Assembly (NCBI GenBank): GCA_025800105.1
Contig: JAOXSG010000803.1
Location: forward strand, 1-60,045
Reading direction: 5' to 3'
From: Cohaesibacter sp.
Lineage (GTDB): Bacteria; Pseudomonadota; Alphaproteobacteria; Rhizobiales; Cohaesibacteraceae
Length of the DNA: 60,045 nucleotides
Numbering within the stretch: position 1 is the first letter of the stretch; each line of letters begins with the position of its first letter. Below, one piece after another: positions 50,172-58,571 of the stretch. The notes beneath the pieces were generated by a model. The model was not told the origin of the DNA. It saw only the letters and a list, made by a program, of their open reading frames with translations, and made no database searches. A program made the translations under genes and the position numbers.

Positions 50172-51418
50172 GAAAGCCACTCCTTGCGAATGAACAAGCG
50201 CTGCTGCCAGCCGCCTTGGAAGCGGGCACGGGTAAGACGTCCGATCAGGGGCAAACTGTCCAGCAAGGTGAACATACCCGGCATCGGGTCTTGTTTGGGA
50301 AAGGCAATGTCCAGATCACATCGCCAGAAACAGTGAAACGCACGATAAAGCGCGGCGGGCATGTCTCGCTTTGAGACAAGGCCTTTGAGATAATTCTGTT
50401 TTAAACCAGTCAATTCGCCTGACAACCAGCCATAGCTGAGGCCTGTCTGGCCTTGTTTGAAGTCTTTGTTGCTGGTCTCAGTGGTCAACAGATCAAGCAG
50501 ACTGGCTGATAAATCAAGGCCGCAATGATCAGGCAAAGCATGATTGCCGGCAATGCGCGAGTTCAGCTCCAGAAAGCAAATATCGCCGCTTTGCTCATCA
50601 ACCAGATATTGCGCACAGCCAATGCCGTGATAATTGAGATCGGACACCAGCTTTTCTGTAAAGTCTTTGAGCTTGGGGCAGGGGGATACAGTTTTGCCTT
50701 CAACCGCAAGACCTGCGCCATCTGGCTGGTCGGTGCGTGTAATTTTTGCATGAAGATAGCGAACAATCTGCCCATGATTGGCGGCAAAATAGATATTGTC
50801 GCGTTTGCCCGCAGCCTTTGCCTGTATCAGTAAATCAGAGGCGCCTGCATCCCAGTCTGTCCAGACTTTCCAGCTTTGTTTGAGCTGGTCCAGACTTTCA
50901 ATTGTTTGGGCTTTTTGGCCATCTAAGCGAATTTGTGCATTTAAGGGACGGACAACAAGTGGAAAGCCGATTTCCTCAGCTTTTGCGAATAAATCCTGCT
51001 CATTATGAGTGGCGGCAAAGGGCGCAAGGGGAATATCTAGCTTTGTTGCCAGATCCAGCATTTTTTGCTTGTCCAGACATGTCTGAACAAGGGCATTGGA
51101 CATGGAAACCAGTGTTACAGAGGAGGGAAGAGACAAAGCGCCTTTGGCAAAAGCCTTGATAACAGGCTCTGTGACCGGGCAGACCAGCTCAATATCGCGA
51201 TGGTTTGACAAAAAGCCGCTAAGGGCCTCTTGGAAGTCTGCCATGCCATCGCCAAGGGCAGGATGCTGCCACAGACAATCGACATGGCGCGAGGCTTCTG
51301 CACCGCGCTCATAGCCATCCATACCGCAAATGACGCGATAGCCGCGGGCTTTCAGTTCTTTTGCCAAAATGTAGCTAGGGCGATAATTGCCCAAAATCAG
51401 TGCGGATTTCACAGCCAA
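50168..51418 (-). CDS. ATP-grasp carboxylate-amine ligase
   Basis: 416 residues. N-terminal preATP-grasp (SALILGNYRPSYILAKELKARGYRVICG), then ATP-binding elements FPLVVRPLNAQIR and SDLLIQAKAAGKRDNIYF, and the metal-binding ICFLELNSRIAGNH. Ligases of this type join a carboxylate to an amine through an acyl-phosphate. It is the first gene of a tight operon with the FemAB-like transferase and the flippase. That suggests it makes or attaches an amino-acid or peptide group to a surface saccharide. No specific substrate is recognisable. Confidence 0.82.
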   Translation of the reverse strand: MAVKSALILGNYRPSYILAKELKARGYRVICGMDGYERGAEASRHVDCLWQHPALGDGMADFQEALSGFLSNHRDIELVCPVTEPVIKAFAKGALSLPSSVTLVSMSNALVQTCLDKQKMLDLATKLDIPLAPFAATHNEQDLFAKAEEIGFPLVVRPLNAQIRLDGQKAQTIESLDQLKQSWKVWTDWDAGASDLLIQAKAAGKRDNIYFAANHGQIVRYLHAKITRTDQPDGAGLAVEGKTVSPCPKLKDFTEKLVSDLNYHGIGCAQYLVDEQSGDICFLELNSRIAGNHALPDHCGLDLSASLLDLLTTETSNKDFKQGQTGLSYGWLSGELTGLKQNYLKGLVSKRDMPAALYRAFHCFWRCDLDIAFPKQDPMPGMFTLLDSLPLIGRLTRARFQGGWQQRLFIRKEWLS

Positions 51419-51639
51419 AGTCTCATGGTTACCGGTTGGGATGTCCTACCTTAACCATGAGATGTAAAAAGACTCTCACCAGTCTGGCTATCAGCTGGAA
51501 AAGAAAAGAGAAATCAATTTCTTGCTTTGCAAATGGTTAATGTGGCAATAGAGCAGCACCATAAAAAGAATTTTGTGTTATCTGTTATGAAATAAATATA
51601 TCGAAACGGGCTGAAGATATATCAGGAGCCACATAAAGC

Positions 51640-52656
51640 ATGATTGTTCAGATAAGCTCTCGGTCTCCCACCAGCATTCGAATGCTGTGTGATGCTGCGG
51701 CAAGGCAGGGCATTGATATGGATGTCTGTCTTGAAAAATCCGGTATCACAGCTGAACAATTGATGGATCCCAATACGCGCCATACGACCGAGCAAGAGCT
51801 ACAGGTTATCAGCAATTATATTGAGAGCGCTGGCAATCGGGCCGGGCTTGGTTGGAATGTTGGCAAAGACATGCATGTGAATGCCTTTGGCATTTGGGGC
51901 TTTGCGTTGCAAACCAGCCCAACCTTGAGAGCCGCTCTTCAGATTGCGGTTGACTATATCAAACTCTCTTTCATCATTGCCGATATGCGCCTTTCTATCA
52001 CAGACAAGGATGCATATTTGATCTTTGATATGACTGGCTTACAAAGCGAGCTGCATAGATTTATTTTCGAACGCCATGCAGCGGTTGCTTTCAATTTCTT
52101 TGAAGAAATGATCCAGAAAAATGATAAGGACGCATTTGCGCTGGAAGTCATCCATGGCGGCGCTGATTATGTTCAGGCGCTGGCCCAAATCAGTGGGCTG
52201 GAGGTGGCGAGCGGATGCTCTGCTTATGCGCTCAAATTTCCCTCCGACCTGCTTGACCGGCCTTTGCCAAAATCAGATCCGGTTTCCCTTAAATTCTGTC
52301 TTGAACAATGTAAGGCATTGGCAGAAAAAATGGATGAGGCCATGCCACCATGGTCGAAAAAGGTTCGGGATCTGATTGTCGAGGATATTGCCTCTGAACA
52401 CAAAATTGAGGCCATTTGTGAAAAACTGACCGTGACAGAGCGCACCTTGCGCCGACGATTGAGCGAGGAAGGCACCAGCTTTCGCGAGCTTTATACGGAC
52501 ATTCGTATGGCATTGGCCTATGAATTGCTGGACGTGGCTGGTCTGAATGTGGAAACGGTTGCATGGCGCGTTGGTTATACGGAGACTGCCAGCTTCATTC
52601 GTGCTTTTTCAAGAAAATTCTCTCAATCTCCCGGAGAGGTCAGAAAACGGCCTTAA
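51640..52656 (+). CDS. AraC-family regulator with arabinose-binding-type N-terminal domain (OruR-like)
   Basis: 338 residues. N-terminal AraC_binding_2-like domain (about 20-215) with QLMDPNTRHTTEQELQVISNYIE and HVNAFGIWGFALQTSPTLRAALQIAVDY; C-terminal HTH_18 (about 245-335: IEAICEKLTVTERTLRRRLSEEGTSFRELYTDIRMALAYELL; VAWRVGYTETASFIRAFSRKFSQSPGEVR). Its end overlaps the tautomerase gene end by 4 bp, tail to tail. Likely a regulator of the neighbouring tautomerase/ADH/ALDH genes. CAGGAG lies upstream of the ATG. Confidence 0.9.
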   Translation: MIVQISSRSPTSIRMLCDAAARQGIDMDVCLEKSGITAEQLMDPNTRHTTEQELQVISNYIESAGNRAGLGWNVGKDMHVNAFGIWGFALQTSPTLRAALQIAVDYIKLSFIIADMRLSITDKDAYLIFDMTGLQSELHRFIFERHAAVAFNFFEEMIQKNDKDAFALEVIHGGADYVQALAQISGLEVASGCSAYALKFPSDLLDRPLPKSDPVSLKFCLEQCKALAEKMDEAMPPWSKKVRDLIVEDIASEHKIEAICEKLTVTERTLRRRLSEEGTSFRELYTDIRMALAYELLDVAGLNVETVAWRVGYTETASFIRAFSRKFSQSPGEVRKRP

Positions 52657-53021
52657 CGGTCCTCTGGCCCTGTCTCTGACAGCATTTTCCCTCCTTCCAT
52701 CACCCAATTGGCCGGCACATCTGCCATGGCTGCAACAATGGCATTGCGTGCAATGCCTGTATGTTTGTGAATGGACGCCTTGATCAATTTTACAAGTTCG
52801 GCTTTTTGGCTGGCGGTGCGTCCTTTTTTGATATTGCCAAAAAGAAAGACATATTTGCCATGGATAGGCTTTGCGGGGCTGTCATCAAAGAAAAAGGCAT
52901 GGACAAAATAACGTGGGCTTTGGGTGATTGCGCAATGGATATCTGTAATATCGCGCGCAATTTCGGCCTTGGCTTTTGCTGAAATTGTGCCAGATACCGC
53001 ATTGCACATATAAAGGGGCAT
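52653..53021 (-). CDS. tautomerase-superfamily protein with N-terminal Pro
   Basis: 122 residues from ATG 53021. The open frame continues 26 codons upstream, but only this start gives MPLYMCNAVSG, with the catalytic Pro next to the initiator Met, and AAGGA lies upstream. SAKAKAEIARDITDIH and RTASQKAELVKLIKASIHKHTGIARNAIVAAMADVPANWVMEGG match tautomerase two-beta-alpha-beta repeats. After Met removal Pro1 would be the catalytic base for keto-enol tautomerisation or a dehalogenase/decarboxylase-type reaction. Follows a second tautomerase-like gene after 14 bp. Confidence 0.85.
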   Translation of the reverse strand: MPLYMCNAVSGTISAKAKAEIARDITDIHCAITQSPRYFVHAFFFDDSPAKPIHGKYVFLFGNIKKGRTASQKAELVKLIKASIHKHTGIARNAIVAAMADVPANWVMEGGKMLSETGPEDR

Positions 53022-53035
53022 ATTTGTTTTGTTCC

Positions 53036-53350
53036 TTATTGCGGATCTCGAATAGCTGTCATCACCTGATTTTCCGATAGTCCGGTTCTGAGCATACACA
53101 GAGCGCTCAATTCGTAGAGCAAGGCAATGCGCTCCTGGTGATCCATAGATCGGTTGGCATAAAGAGAGGTGATAAGGCTTGTGGAGGGCTTGGCAGCAGT
53201 AAAACCGCTGCCAAGGGGCACCTCAATCCAGTCAATATCGGCCCAAGTGCCAAAGGCTTTGAGCGTGAAGTCATTGATGTCCGATTTTAGTGCCGTTGCG
53301 ATTTGACCAGAGATCTGGCTTTCCTGCACAATACACATAACGGGAAGCAT
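53036..53350 (-). CDS. tautomerase-like protein lacking Pro1
   Basis: 104 residues from ATG 53350 (AAAGG upstream; the frame is open further but overlaps the ADH gene). The second half ITSLYANRSMDHQERIALLYELSALCMLRTGLSENQVMTAIRDP fits the tautomerase-2 beta-alpha-beta pattern, and FTLKAFGTWADIDWIEVPLGSGF fits the linker. The N-terminus is MLPVMC: the Pro is one residue late, so it cannot be a processed N-terminal Pro. I infer a non-catalytic or partner subunit for the adjacent Pro1 protein. Family assignment is moderate. Confidence 0.65.
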   Translation of the reverse strand: MLPVMCIVQESQISGQIATALKSDINDFTLKAFGTWADIDWIEVPLGSGFTAAKPSTSLITSLYANRSMDHQERIALLYELSALCMLRTGLSENQVMTAIRDPQ

Positions 53351-53373
53351 GATGAGGCCTTTTATGTTGAGCT

Positions 53374-54582
53374 TTAAAAAGAGATCGAACGATTGCCATT
53401 GGAAGCAGATGTTAGAATTTTGATGACATCTTTTTTGCTCATGACTTTTGGAACGGCATAAGACCAACGGGCTTCGCTGATAGCATCATGTGCAATGGCG
53501 TCAAAATCTTTGCTTTTCAGCTCTTCTAAATGCGGTGGAATGTTCACAGTCTCTGACAAGGCATCTATGCGATCGATAAAATTATTTGCCAAGGCATGGT
53601 CATCCATGTGAGTGCTGGCAGGGCTTAACATGCGTTCCAATGCGGCAAAGCGTTGCTTGGAGACCACTTTGTTGAAGCGCAAAACACGCGGCAAAATGAC
53701 GGCATTTGCCAGACCATGCGGCGTGTTATAATGGGCGCTGATTTGGTGAGAGATGGCATGCACATAGCCAAGGCTTGCTTTGGTAAAGGCAAATCCGGCA
53801 AGGAAAGAGCCAAGGGCTGTCATCTCGCGGGCTTGTTCATTTTCTCCGTCAGCACAAGCAATGGGTAAAAATTCCACCAGAAGCTTGATTGCCATTGCTG
53901 CATCGCGATCCGTATCTTCAAAGCGATTGCGGCAGATATAGGCTTCAATGGCGTGGGTTAAGGCATCCATGCCTGTTGCGGCGGTCATGGGGGCGGGCAG
54001 GGATTTTAAAAGCTCTGTATCCAGTGCTGCCGCAATCGGAATATATTTGGGATCAACAAAGAATTTCTTTTTGTGGGTCTTGCTGTCAGAGATCACGGCT
54101 GCGCTGGTTACTTCCGATCCTGTGCCCGATGTTGTGGGGGCTACATAGAAAGGCAAGAGGGGCTGATCGACTTTCAGGATACCGGCAAGTTGTGCAATAG
54201 ATTTTTTGCTGGTGCTGGCCGCTGCCATAACCTTGGCGGCATCAATGGCAGAGCCGCCACCCACGGCAAACACGGCGTCACACTGATTGGCCCGACTGGC
54301 CTCAAGTCCTGCCTCTACAACAGCAAAGGTTGGGTTGGGAATGATCCCGTCAAAAATGGTAACTTCGCACCCTGACTGTTTCAGAAAAGCCAGCAAATCA
54401 TCCAACATACCATTTTCATGCAGGAAGCTGTCCGTCACCACAAGAGGGCGCTTGGAGCCATTGCGGACCATGAAATCGGCCAGTTTCAGGGAAGAGTTAG
54501 CCCCTGAAAAGAGCAAAGGCTTTTGCGGTGGAAATAATCTTGACGTTAAGGGAAGGGCGAAGGTAATCGGCGTTACAAACAT
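53374..54582 (-). CDS. iron-containing (group III) alcohol dehydrogenase
   Basis: 402 residues. NAD-binding AVGGGSAIDAAKVMAAAST, then FYVAPTTSGTGSEVTSAAVISD. Metal site Asp/His in MTAATGMDALTHAIEAYIC and His residues in LGYVHAISHQISAHYNTPHGLANAVILP. A standard Fe-ADH of normal length. It lies 24 bp upstream of the tautomerase-like gene and 104 bp downstream of the ALDH gene, so ADH and ALDH may form an alcohol-to-acid pair. The substrate is unknown. Confidence 0.92.
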   Translation of the reverse strand: MFVTPITFALPLTSRLFPPQKPLLFSGANSSLKLADFMVRNGSKRPLVVTDSFLHENGMLDDLLAFLKQSGCEVTIFDGIIPNPTFAVVEAGLEASRANQCDAVFAVGGGSAIDAAKVMAAASTSKKSIAQLAGILKVDQPLLPFYVAPTTSGTGSEVTSAAVISDSKTHKKKFFVDPKYIPIAAALDTELLKSLPAPMTAATGMDALTHAIEAYICRNRFEDTDRDAAMAIKLLVEFLPIACADGENEQAREMTALGSFLAGFAFTKASLGYVHAISHQISAHYNTPHGLANAVILPRVLRFNKVVSKQRFAALERMLSPASTHMDDHALANNFIDRIDALSETVNIPPHLEELKSKDFDAIAHDAISEARWSYAVPKVMSKKDVIKILTSASNGNRSISF

Positions 54583-54686
54583 GATGTGAACCTGTTGAGA
54601 ATTTATATCATTTTTTCGGTGACTGGACTGCTAGGCAATGAGTTAGGTTTGGATCATCGCAAGCATATGTCAGACTTGATAGATGA

Positions 54687-56138
54687 TTAGGGTTTTCTGA
54701 ACCGGCGAAGTTGGAAATTTAAGAAAAAATTGAAATATTTATTGCCCCAAGGTGCAGCAATCAGCTCGCTTGCATTGAATTTGCCTTTACGCACAACGCC
54801 CTTGGCTTTGGAGAAATTCAGAAAACCTTCATGGCCATGATAATGGCCCATGCCGGAAGGGCCAACGCCGCCAAATGGCATATCATCGACAATCACATGG
54901 GTCATGACTTCATTGATGCAGACACCGCCGGAATGAGTTTCATTGAGGATTTTCTCTGCTCTGGCATGATCCCAGTCAAAATAATACAGGGCCAAGGGGC
55001 GATCGCGCTCATTCACATAAGAAATGGCATCATCGAGCGTATCGAAAGGTACAATTGGTAGGATCGGGCCAAAGAGTTCTTCTTTCATCACCCGCATATC
55101 ATCGCTGACATTGGTCACCACATGCATGGGCAGCTTTCGCGATCCTTCAAATGTGTCATTTGAGGGATTGATTTCGGTGACAATAGCGCCTTTTTCTGTC
55201 GCATCCTTGAGTGTTGCAAGCAGGCGGTCGCGTTGGCGTTCGGTGATGATGGAGGTATAATCTGGATTGTTTTTCAAGGACGGATAATGGGTTGAAAAAG
55301 CCTTGGCAAAGGCTTTGACAAAAGCATCGATTTTTGCGCGGGGCACCAACACATAATCGGGGGAAACGCAGACCTGACCCGCATTTATCCCTTTACCAAA
55401 AGCGATGCGCTTTGCCGCTTCTTCAATGGGGAATGTGTCATGCACAATGGCGGGAGATTTTCCGCCCAATTCCAGCGTTACCGGGGTTAGATTGTCTGCG
55501 GCAGCGCGCATCACAATGCGGCCCACTTGCGTGGAGCCGGTAAAGACCAGATGATCAAAGGGCAGTTTGGTAAATTGCGTTGCGACCTCTACATCGCCAT
55601 TGATAACCAGCACTTCCTCGTCTGTGAAAGAGTTGGAGAGCATTTCTGCCAGCACTTCACCAGTTTTGGGGGCAAATTCAGAGGTTTTGATCATGGCTCG
55701 GTTGCCAGCGGCAAAGGCGCCGACCAATGGGGAGAGGCCCAGAAAAAGCGGAAAGTTCCAAGGCACAACAATGCCAATCACACCAAGGGGTTGGTAATGG
55801 ACTTTGGTTTTTGATCCAAACAGCATCAAAGGCGTATGGCGCTTTGATTGGCGCATCCATTTGGAGAGATGCTTTTTGTTATAGCGAATGCCTTCCAGCG
55901 TTGGCAGAATTTCACTCATCAGGGTTTCTGCATGGGCGCGCCCGTCAAAATCCTCATCCACTGCTTCAATCAGACGCTCTTTATAATCGATCAGAGCGTG
56001 ATGCAATCGATCAAGGCGCTCAATTCTCTCCTGACGGCTGGGGTTAGGGGCCTTGTTGAAGGCATTGCGCATTTTATTCAAAGAATGCTGCAAGTCAGAG
56101 TGAATGCTGTTGGGCTGGATAACAGTGTCAGCGGACAT
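54687..56138 (-). CDS. coniferyl-aldehyde-dehydrogenase-like ALDH
   Basis: 483 residues from ATG 56138, which has GGAG 6 bp upstream (ATG 56150 is 4 codons earlier). ALDH motifs: GVIGIVVPWNFPLFLGLSPLVGAFAAGN, VFTGSTQVGRIVM, LELGGKSPAIV and the nucleophile in GINAGQVCVSPDYVLV. The SEILPTLEGIRYNKKHLSKWMR N-terminal region and C-terminal MPFGGVGPSGMGHYHGHEGFLNFSKAKGV are typical of the CalB/coniferyl aldehyde group, which also includes fatty-aldehyde dehydrogenases. The true substrate is not determinable. Confidence 0.9.
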   Translation of the reverse strand: MSADTVIQPNSIHSDLQHSLNKMRNAFNKAPNPSRQERIERLDRLHHALIDYKERLIEAVDEDFDGRAHAETLMSEILPTLEGIRYNKKHLSKWMRQSKRHTPLMLFGSKTKVHYQPLGVIGIVVPWNFPLFLGLSPLVGAFAAGNRAMIKTSEFAPKTGEVLAEMLSNSFTDEEVLVINGDVEVATQFTKLPFDHLVFTGSTQVGRIVMRAAADNLTPVTLELGGKSPAIVHDTFPIEEAAKRIAFGKGINAGQVCVSPDYVLVPRAKIDAFVKAFAKAFSTHYPSLKNNPDYTSIITERQRDRLLATLKDATEKGAIVTEINPSNDTFEGSRKLPMHVVTNVSDDMRVMKEELFGPILPIVPFDTLDDAISYVNERDRPLALYYFDWDHARAEKILNETHSGGVCINEVMTHVIVDDMPFGGVGPSGMGHYHGHEGFLNFSKAKGVVRKGKFNASELIAAPWGNKYFNFFLNFQLRRFRKP

Positions 56139-56325
56139 GGCGGTCTCCATGGGGAATGAACTGGTTTGGCGTCACGAAACAGTGTGATGATCTGACGACA
56201 CTTTGCCACTTATAAATTTGTATCAGAATGTTCGAGCCGGACAAGCTCTTGTCATTTCCGGCCATTGCCCAAAAATGAGGAGATTATCCCTGATAAAATC
56301 CTCAATCGCTTGGCGTTAAAAGGCT

Positions 56326-56721
56326 TTAAAATGTCAAATTGACATCGCTGTTGAGTGAATTGCTCACTGTGCAGATTGCTTTTGCCTGTTTTAAAATGCG
56401 CGACGCCAGAGAGGCGTCCTCGACAATCTGTCCCATGATGGCCATGTCAATAGTTTCTATCCGACCGGGTATTTCTGCTGATTTGATGCCCATGAGTTTG
56501 ACACAGAAGGGATTGAGCGGCACGTCTCGCTGGTTTGCCGCCCATATGATTGATTTGACAATACAGGCCCCTAGCGAGGCAATCATGGTGTCAACCGGTG
56601 TCTCATAAGGTGGGTATGATGTTGTTTTCTCAGGGTCAATCAAGGCATAGCGCATATGCTCCGTGCCATCGAAAGAGACATAAATCGGGCCAAAGGATTT
56701 TGGTTTTAAAGTCAATCCCAT
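56326..56721 (-). CDS. OsmC-family protein
   Basis: 131 residues from ATG 56721 (AGGA upstream; the longer frame overlaps dctM). OsmC/Ohr redox Cys pair: C53 in MIASLGACIVKSIIWAA and C117 in KAICTVSNSL. TSYPPYETPVDTM precedes the first Cys. Likely a thiol peroxidase or a related protein of unknown substrate. It starts 9 bp after the dctM stop and so is in the TRAP operon, which is unusual. Confidence 0.85.
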   Translation of the reverse strand: MGLTLKPKSFGPIYVSFDGTEHMRYALIDPEKTTSYPPYETPVDTMIASLGACIVKSIIWAANQRDVPLNPFCVKLMGIKSAEIPGRIETIDMAIMGQIVEDASLASRILKQAKAICTVSNSLNSDVNLTF

Positions 56722-56729
56722 CTTTTTTC

Positions 56730-58022
56730 CTAAAATAACAGATTGGGCAGATAAAGCGCCAATGCAGGAAAGATTGTCAGCAGCAAAATGGCAAAGAGAT
56801 GGATAAGCCAATAGGGTACGGTTGCAATGGCGACGCGACCAAGGCTGACTTCATTCTGTGTCAAAGCGGTTAGAACCGATAAATTGAGGCCAACGGGCGG
56901 TGTAACCTGACCGATTTCGATGACGATGGTGATGATGACGCCAATCCAGATGGGATCGAAACCCAGTCCGATCAAAAGCGGGAATGTCACCGGCAAGGTC
57001 ATGATCATCAGCGACAGGCCATCAAAGAAGCATCCTAGCACCAGATAAATCAGAACAATGATGAGCAAAACGCCATAGGCATTCAGACCACTATCGGCGA
57101 CGGTTGCCAGAATTTGCTGGGGAATGCCCAAAATGCTGACGGATTGCGCCAGAATGGTAGCACCAAGGACCAGAAAGCCGACAACGGAAAAGAGCAAAAC
57201 AGAATGATAGAGGGCGTCTATCAATTTTTGAAAAGTCAAATCCCCCCAGATTGAGCAAATCAGAACCGCCAGCACCACGCCAACGCCTGCCGCCTCGGTT
57301 GGGGTGGCCAAACCGGCGACAATGCTGCCAATCACAGAGATGATAAGGGTCAGCAATGGCCAGATTTGCTTGAAGCCAGCCAAAATTTGCCATAGGGACA
57401 TCTCTGTGTCATCGCGCGGGGCGATGCTTGGGTTTTTCAGGCTCTTTATCAGCAAATACAGCATGAAAAGCAGGCCGACAAGCAAACCCGGTATGATGCC
57501 AGCTGCAAAAAGCCGCCCGATTGATGTTTCGGTCAATGCTCCATAAATGAGAAAGGACAGACTGGGCGGGATAAGCAAACCCAAAGTGCCACCGCCGGCC
57601 AGACTGCCGACGATTGTATCTTTGTCATAGCCACGTTTTGACATTTCTGGATAGGCGACAGCGCCAACAGCTGCCGCAGTTGACAAAGATGACCCACTGA
57701 CAGCGCCAAACACCGTGCAAACGGCAATATTGGTGTGAAGCAGCCCGCCCGGAATTTTTCGAAAGACAGGGGCAAAGGCAGAATAGGCCTTTTCGCTGAT
57801 GCCGCTACGCAGCAAAATCTCTCCCAATAGGATAAACATGGGAACGGCGCTGAGCGTGAAAGAGTTGAACACGCTCCAAATGGCATCAATGGCCAGAGAG
57901 GTGGCGCCATTGGAAAAGAAATACAGAATAATAAGCCCGACCAGACCAAGGGCTGCCCCAAGGGCCACCCCGGTGCTGGCTGTGGCGACAACGCCACCGA
58001 TGAGAACAAACCAAAAGGACAT
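56730..58022 (-). CDS. dctM: TRAP transporter large permease (DctM)
   Basis: 430 residues, about 12 membrane segments. Motifs include FVLIGGVVATASTGVALGAALG, PMFILLGEILLRSGISEKAY, ICTVFGAVSGSSLSTAAAVGAVAYPEMSKRGYDKD and GLLIPPSLSFLIYGALTETSIGRLFAAGIIPG, the typical DctM core. Overlaps dctQ by one base. With dctQ and dctP it forms a sodium-dependent importer, substrate unknown. Confidence 0.95.
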   Translation of the reverse strand: MSFWFVLIGGVVATASTGVALGAALGLVGLIILYFFSNGATSLAIDAIWSVFNSFTLSAVPMFILLGEILLRSGISEKAYSAFAPVFRKIPGGLLHTNIAVCTVFGAVSGSSLSTAAAVGAVAYPEMSKRGYDKDTIVGSLAGGGTLGLLIPPSLSFLIYGALTETSIGRLFAAGIIPGLLVGLLFMLYLLIKSLKNPSIAPRDDTEMSLWQILAGFKQIWPLLTLIISVIGSIVAGLATPTEAAGVGVVLAVLICSIWGDLTFQKLIDALYHSVLLFSVVGFLVLGATILAQSVSILGIPQQILATVADSGLNAYGVLLIIVLIYLVLGCFFDGLSLMIMTLPVTFPLLIGLGFDPIWIGVIITIVIEIGQVTPPVGLNLSVLTALTQNEVSLGRVAIATVPYWLIHLFAILLLTIFPALALYLPNLLF

Positions 58023-58564
58023 TATTTTGCCTCATCCATTGGGGGCAGGGCGGCTTCGATCTTTGGATCTTGGCCATGGGGAATGATACCAAACAAACGC
58101 GCTGTCAGGATGAAAAGCGTGATGATAAAGGCCAAAGGCATCATCGCCATCCATGGATAAAGCAGGATCCGCGCTGTTTCTGTCTTGATTGATCGTTTGA
58201 AGGCAAATTCAAACCAAGGAATTGTCTCAACCAGCAGCCAGCCAAAAAAGACAATCGCAATGATCAGGGCGATGAGGTTTAAGGCCTTGCCTTGTTGACC
58301 ATGAAAACGATCTGCGATCAGCGAAACCCGTACATGTTTTGCCTGCAAGGTCACCATGGGCAGGCCAAGAAATAATGACACACTTAAGAGCAAGCCCACC
58401 ACTTCCTCTGTGATATGCAAGGGTGTGTTGGCAAACTTGCGCATCAAGACGCTGGTCACGATCAGCGCAACAATGGCAAACATGCCCAGAGCCGAGGCAA
58501 TCACACAGGAAAGGGCCAGTTTTTCCAGCCCTTTCGCTATTTTCTTTTGAAGAGCCATTGTCAT
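58022..58564 (-). CDS. dctQ: TRAP transporter small permease (DctQ)
   Basis: 180 residues with four membrane segments. Conserved LRKFANTPLHITEEVVGLLLSVSLFLGLPMVTLQAKHVRVSLI is the DctQ signature, including the E-E and H-V-x-V region. Close spacing with dctP (7 bp) and dctM (1-bp overlap). ATG 58558 is an alternative start two codons later. Confidence 0.93.
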   Translation of the reverse strand: MTMALQKKIAKGLEKLALSCVIASALGMFAIVALIVTSVLMRKFANTPLHITEEVVGLLLSVSLFLGLPMVTLQAKHVRVSLIADRFHGQQGKALNLIALIIAIVFFGWLLVETIPWFEFAFKRSIKTETARILLYPWMAMMPLAFIITLFILTARLFGIIPHGQDPKIEAALPPMDEAK

Positions 58565-58571
58565 AGATGCG

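Noticed and set aside
53022-53099. 26-codon extension of the Pro1 tautomerase
   Set aside because: It would bury the catalytic proline; AAGGA supports ATG 53021.
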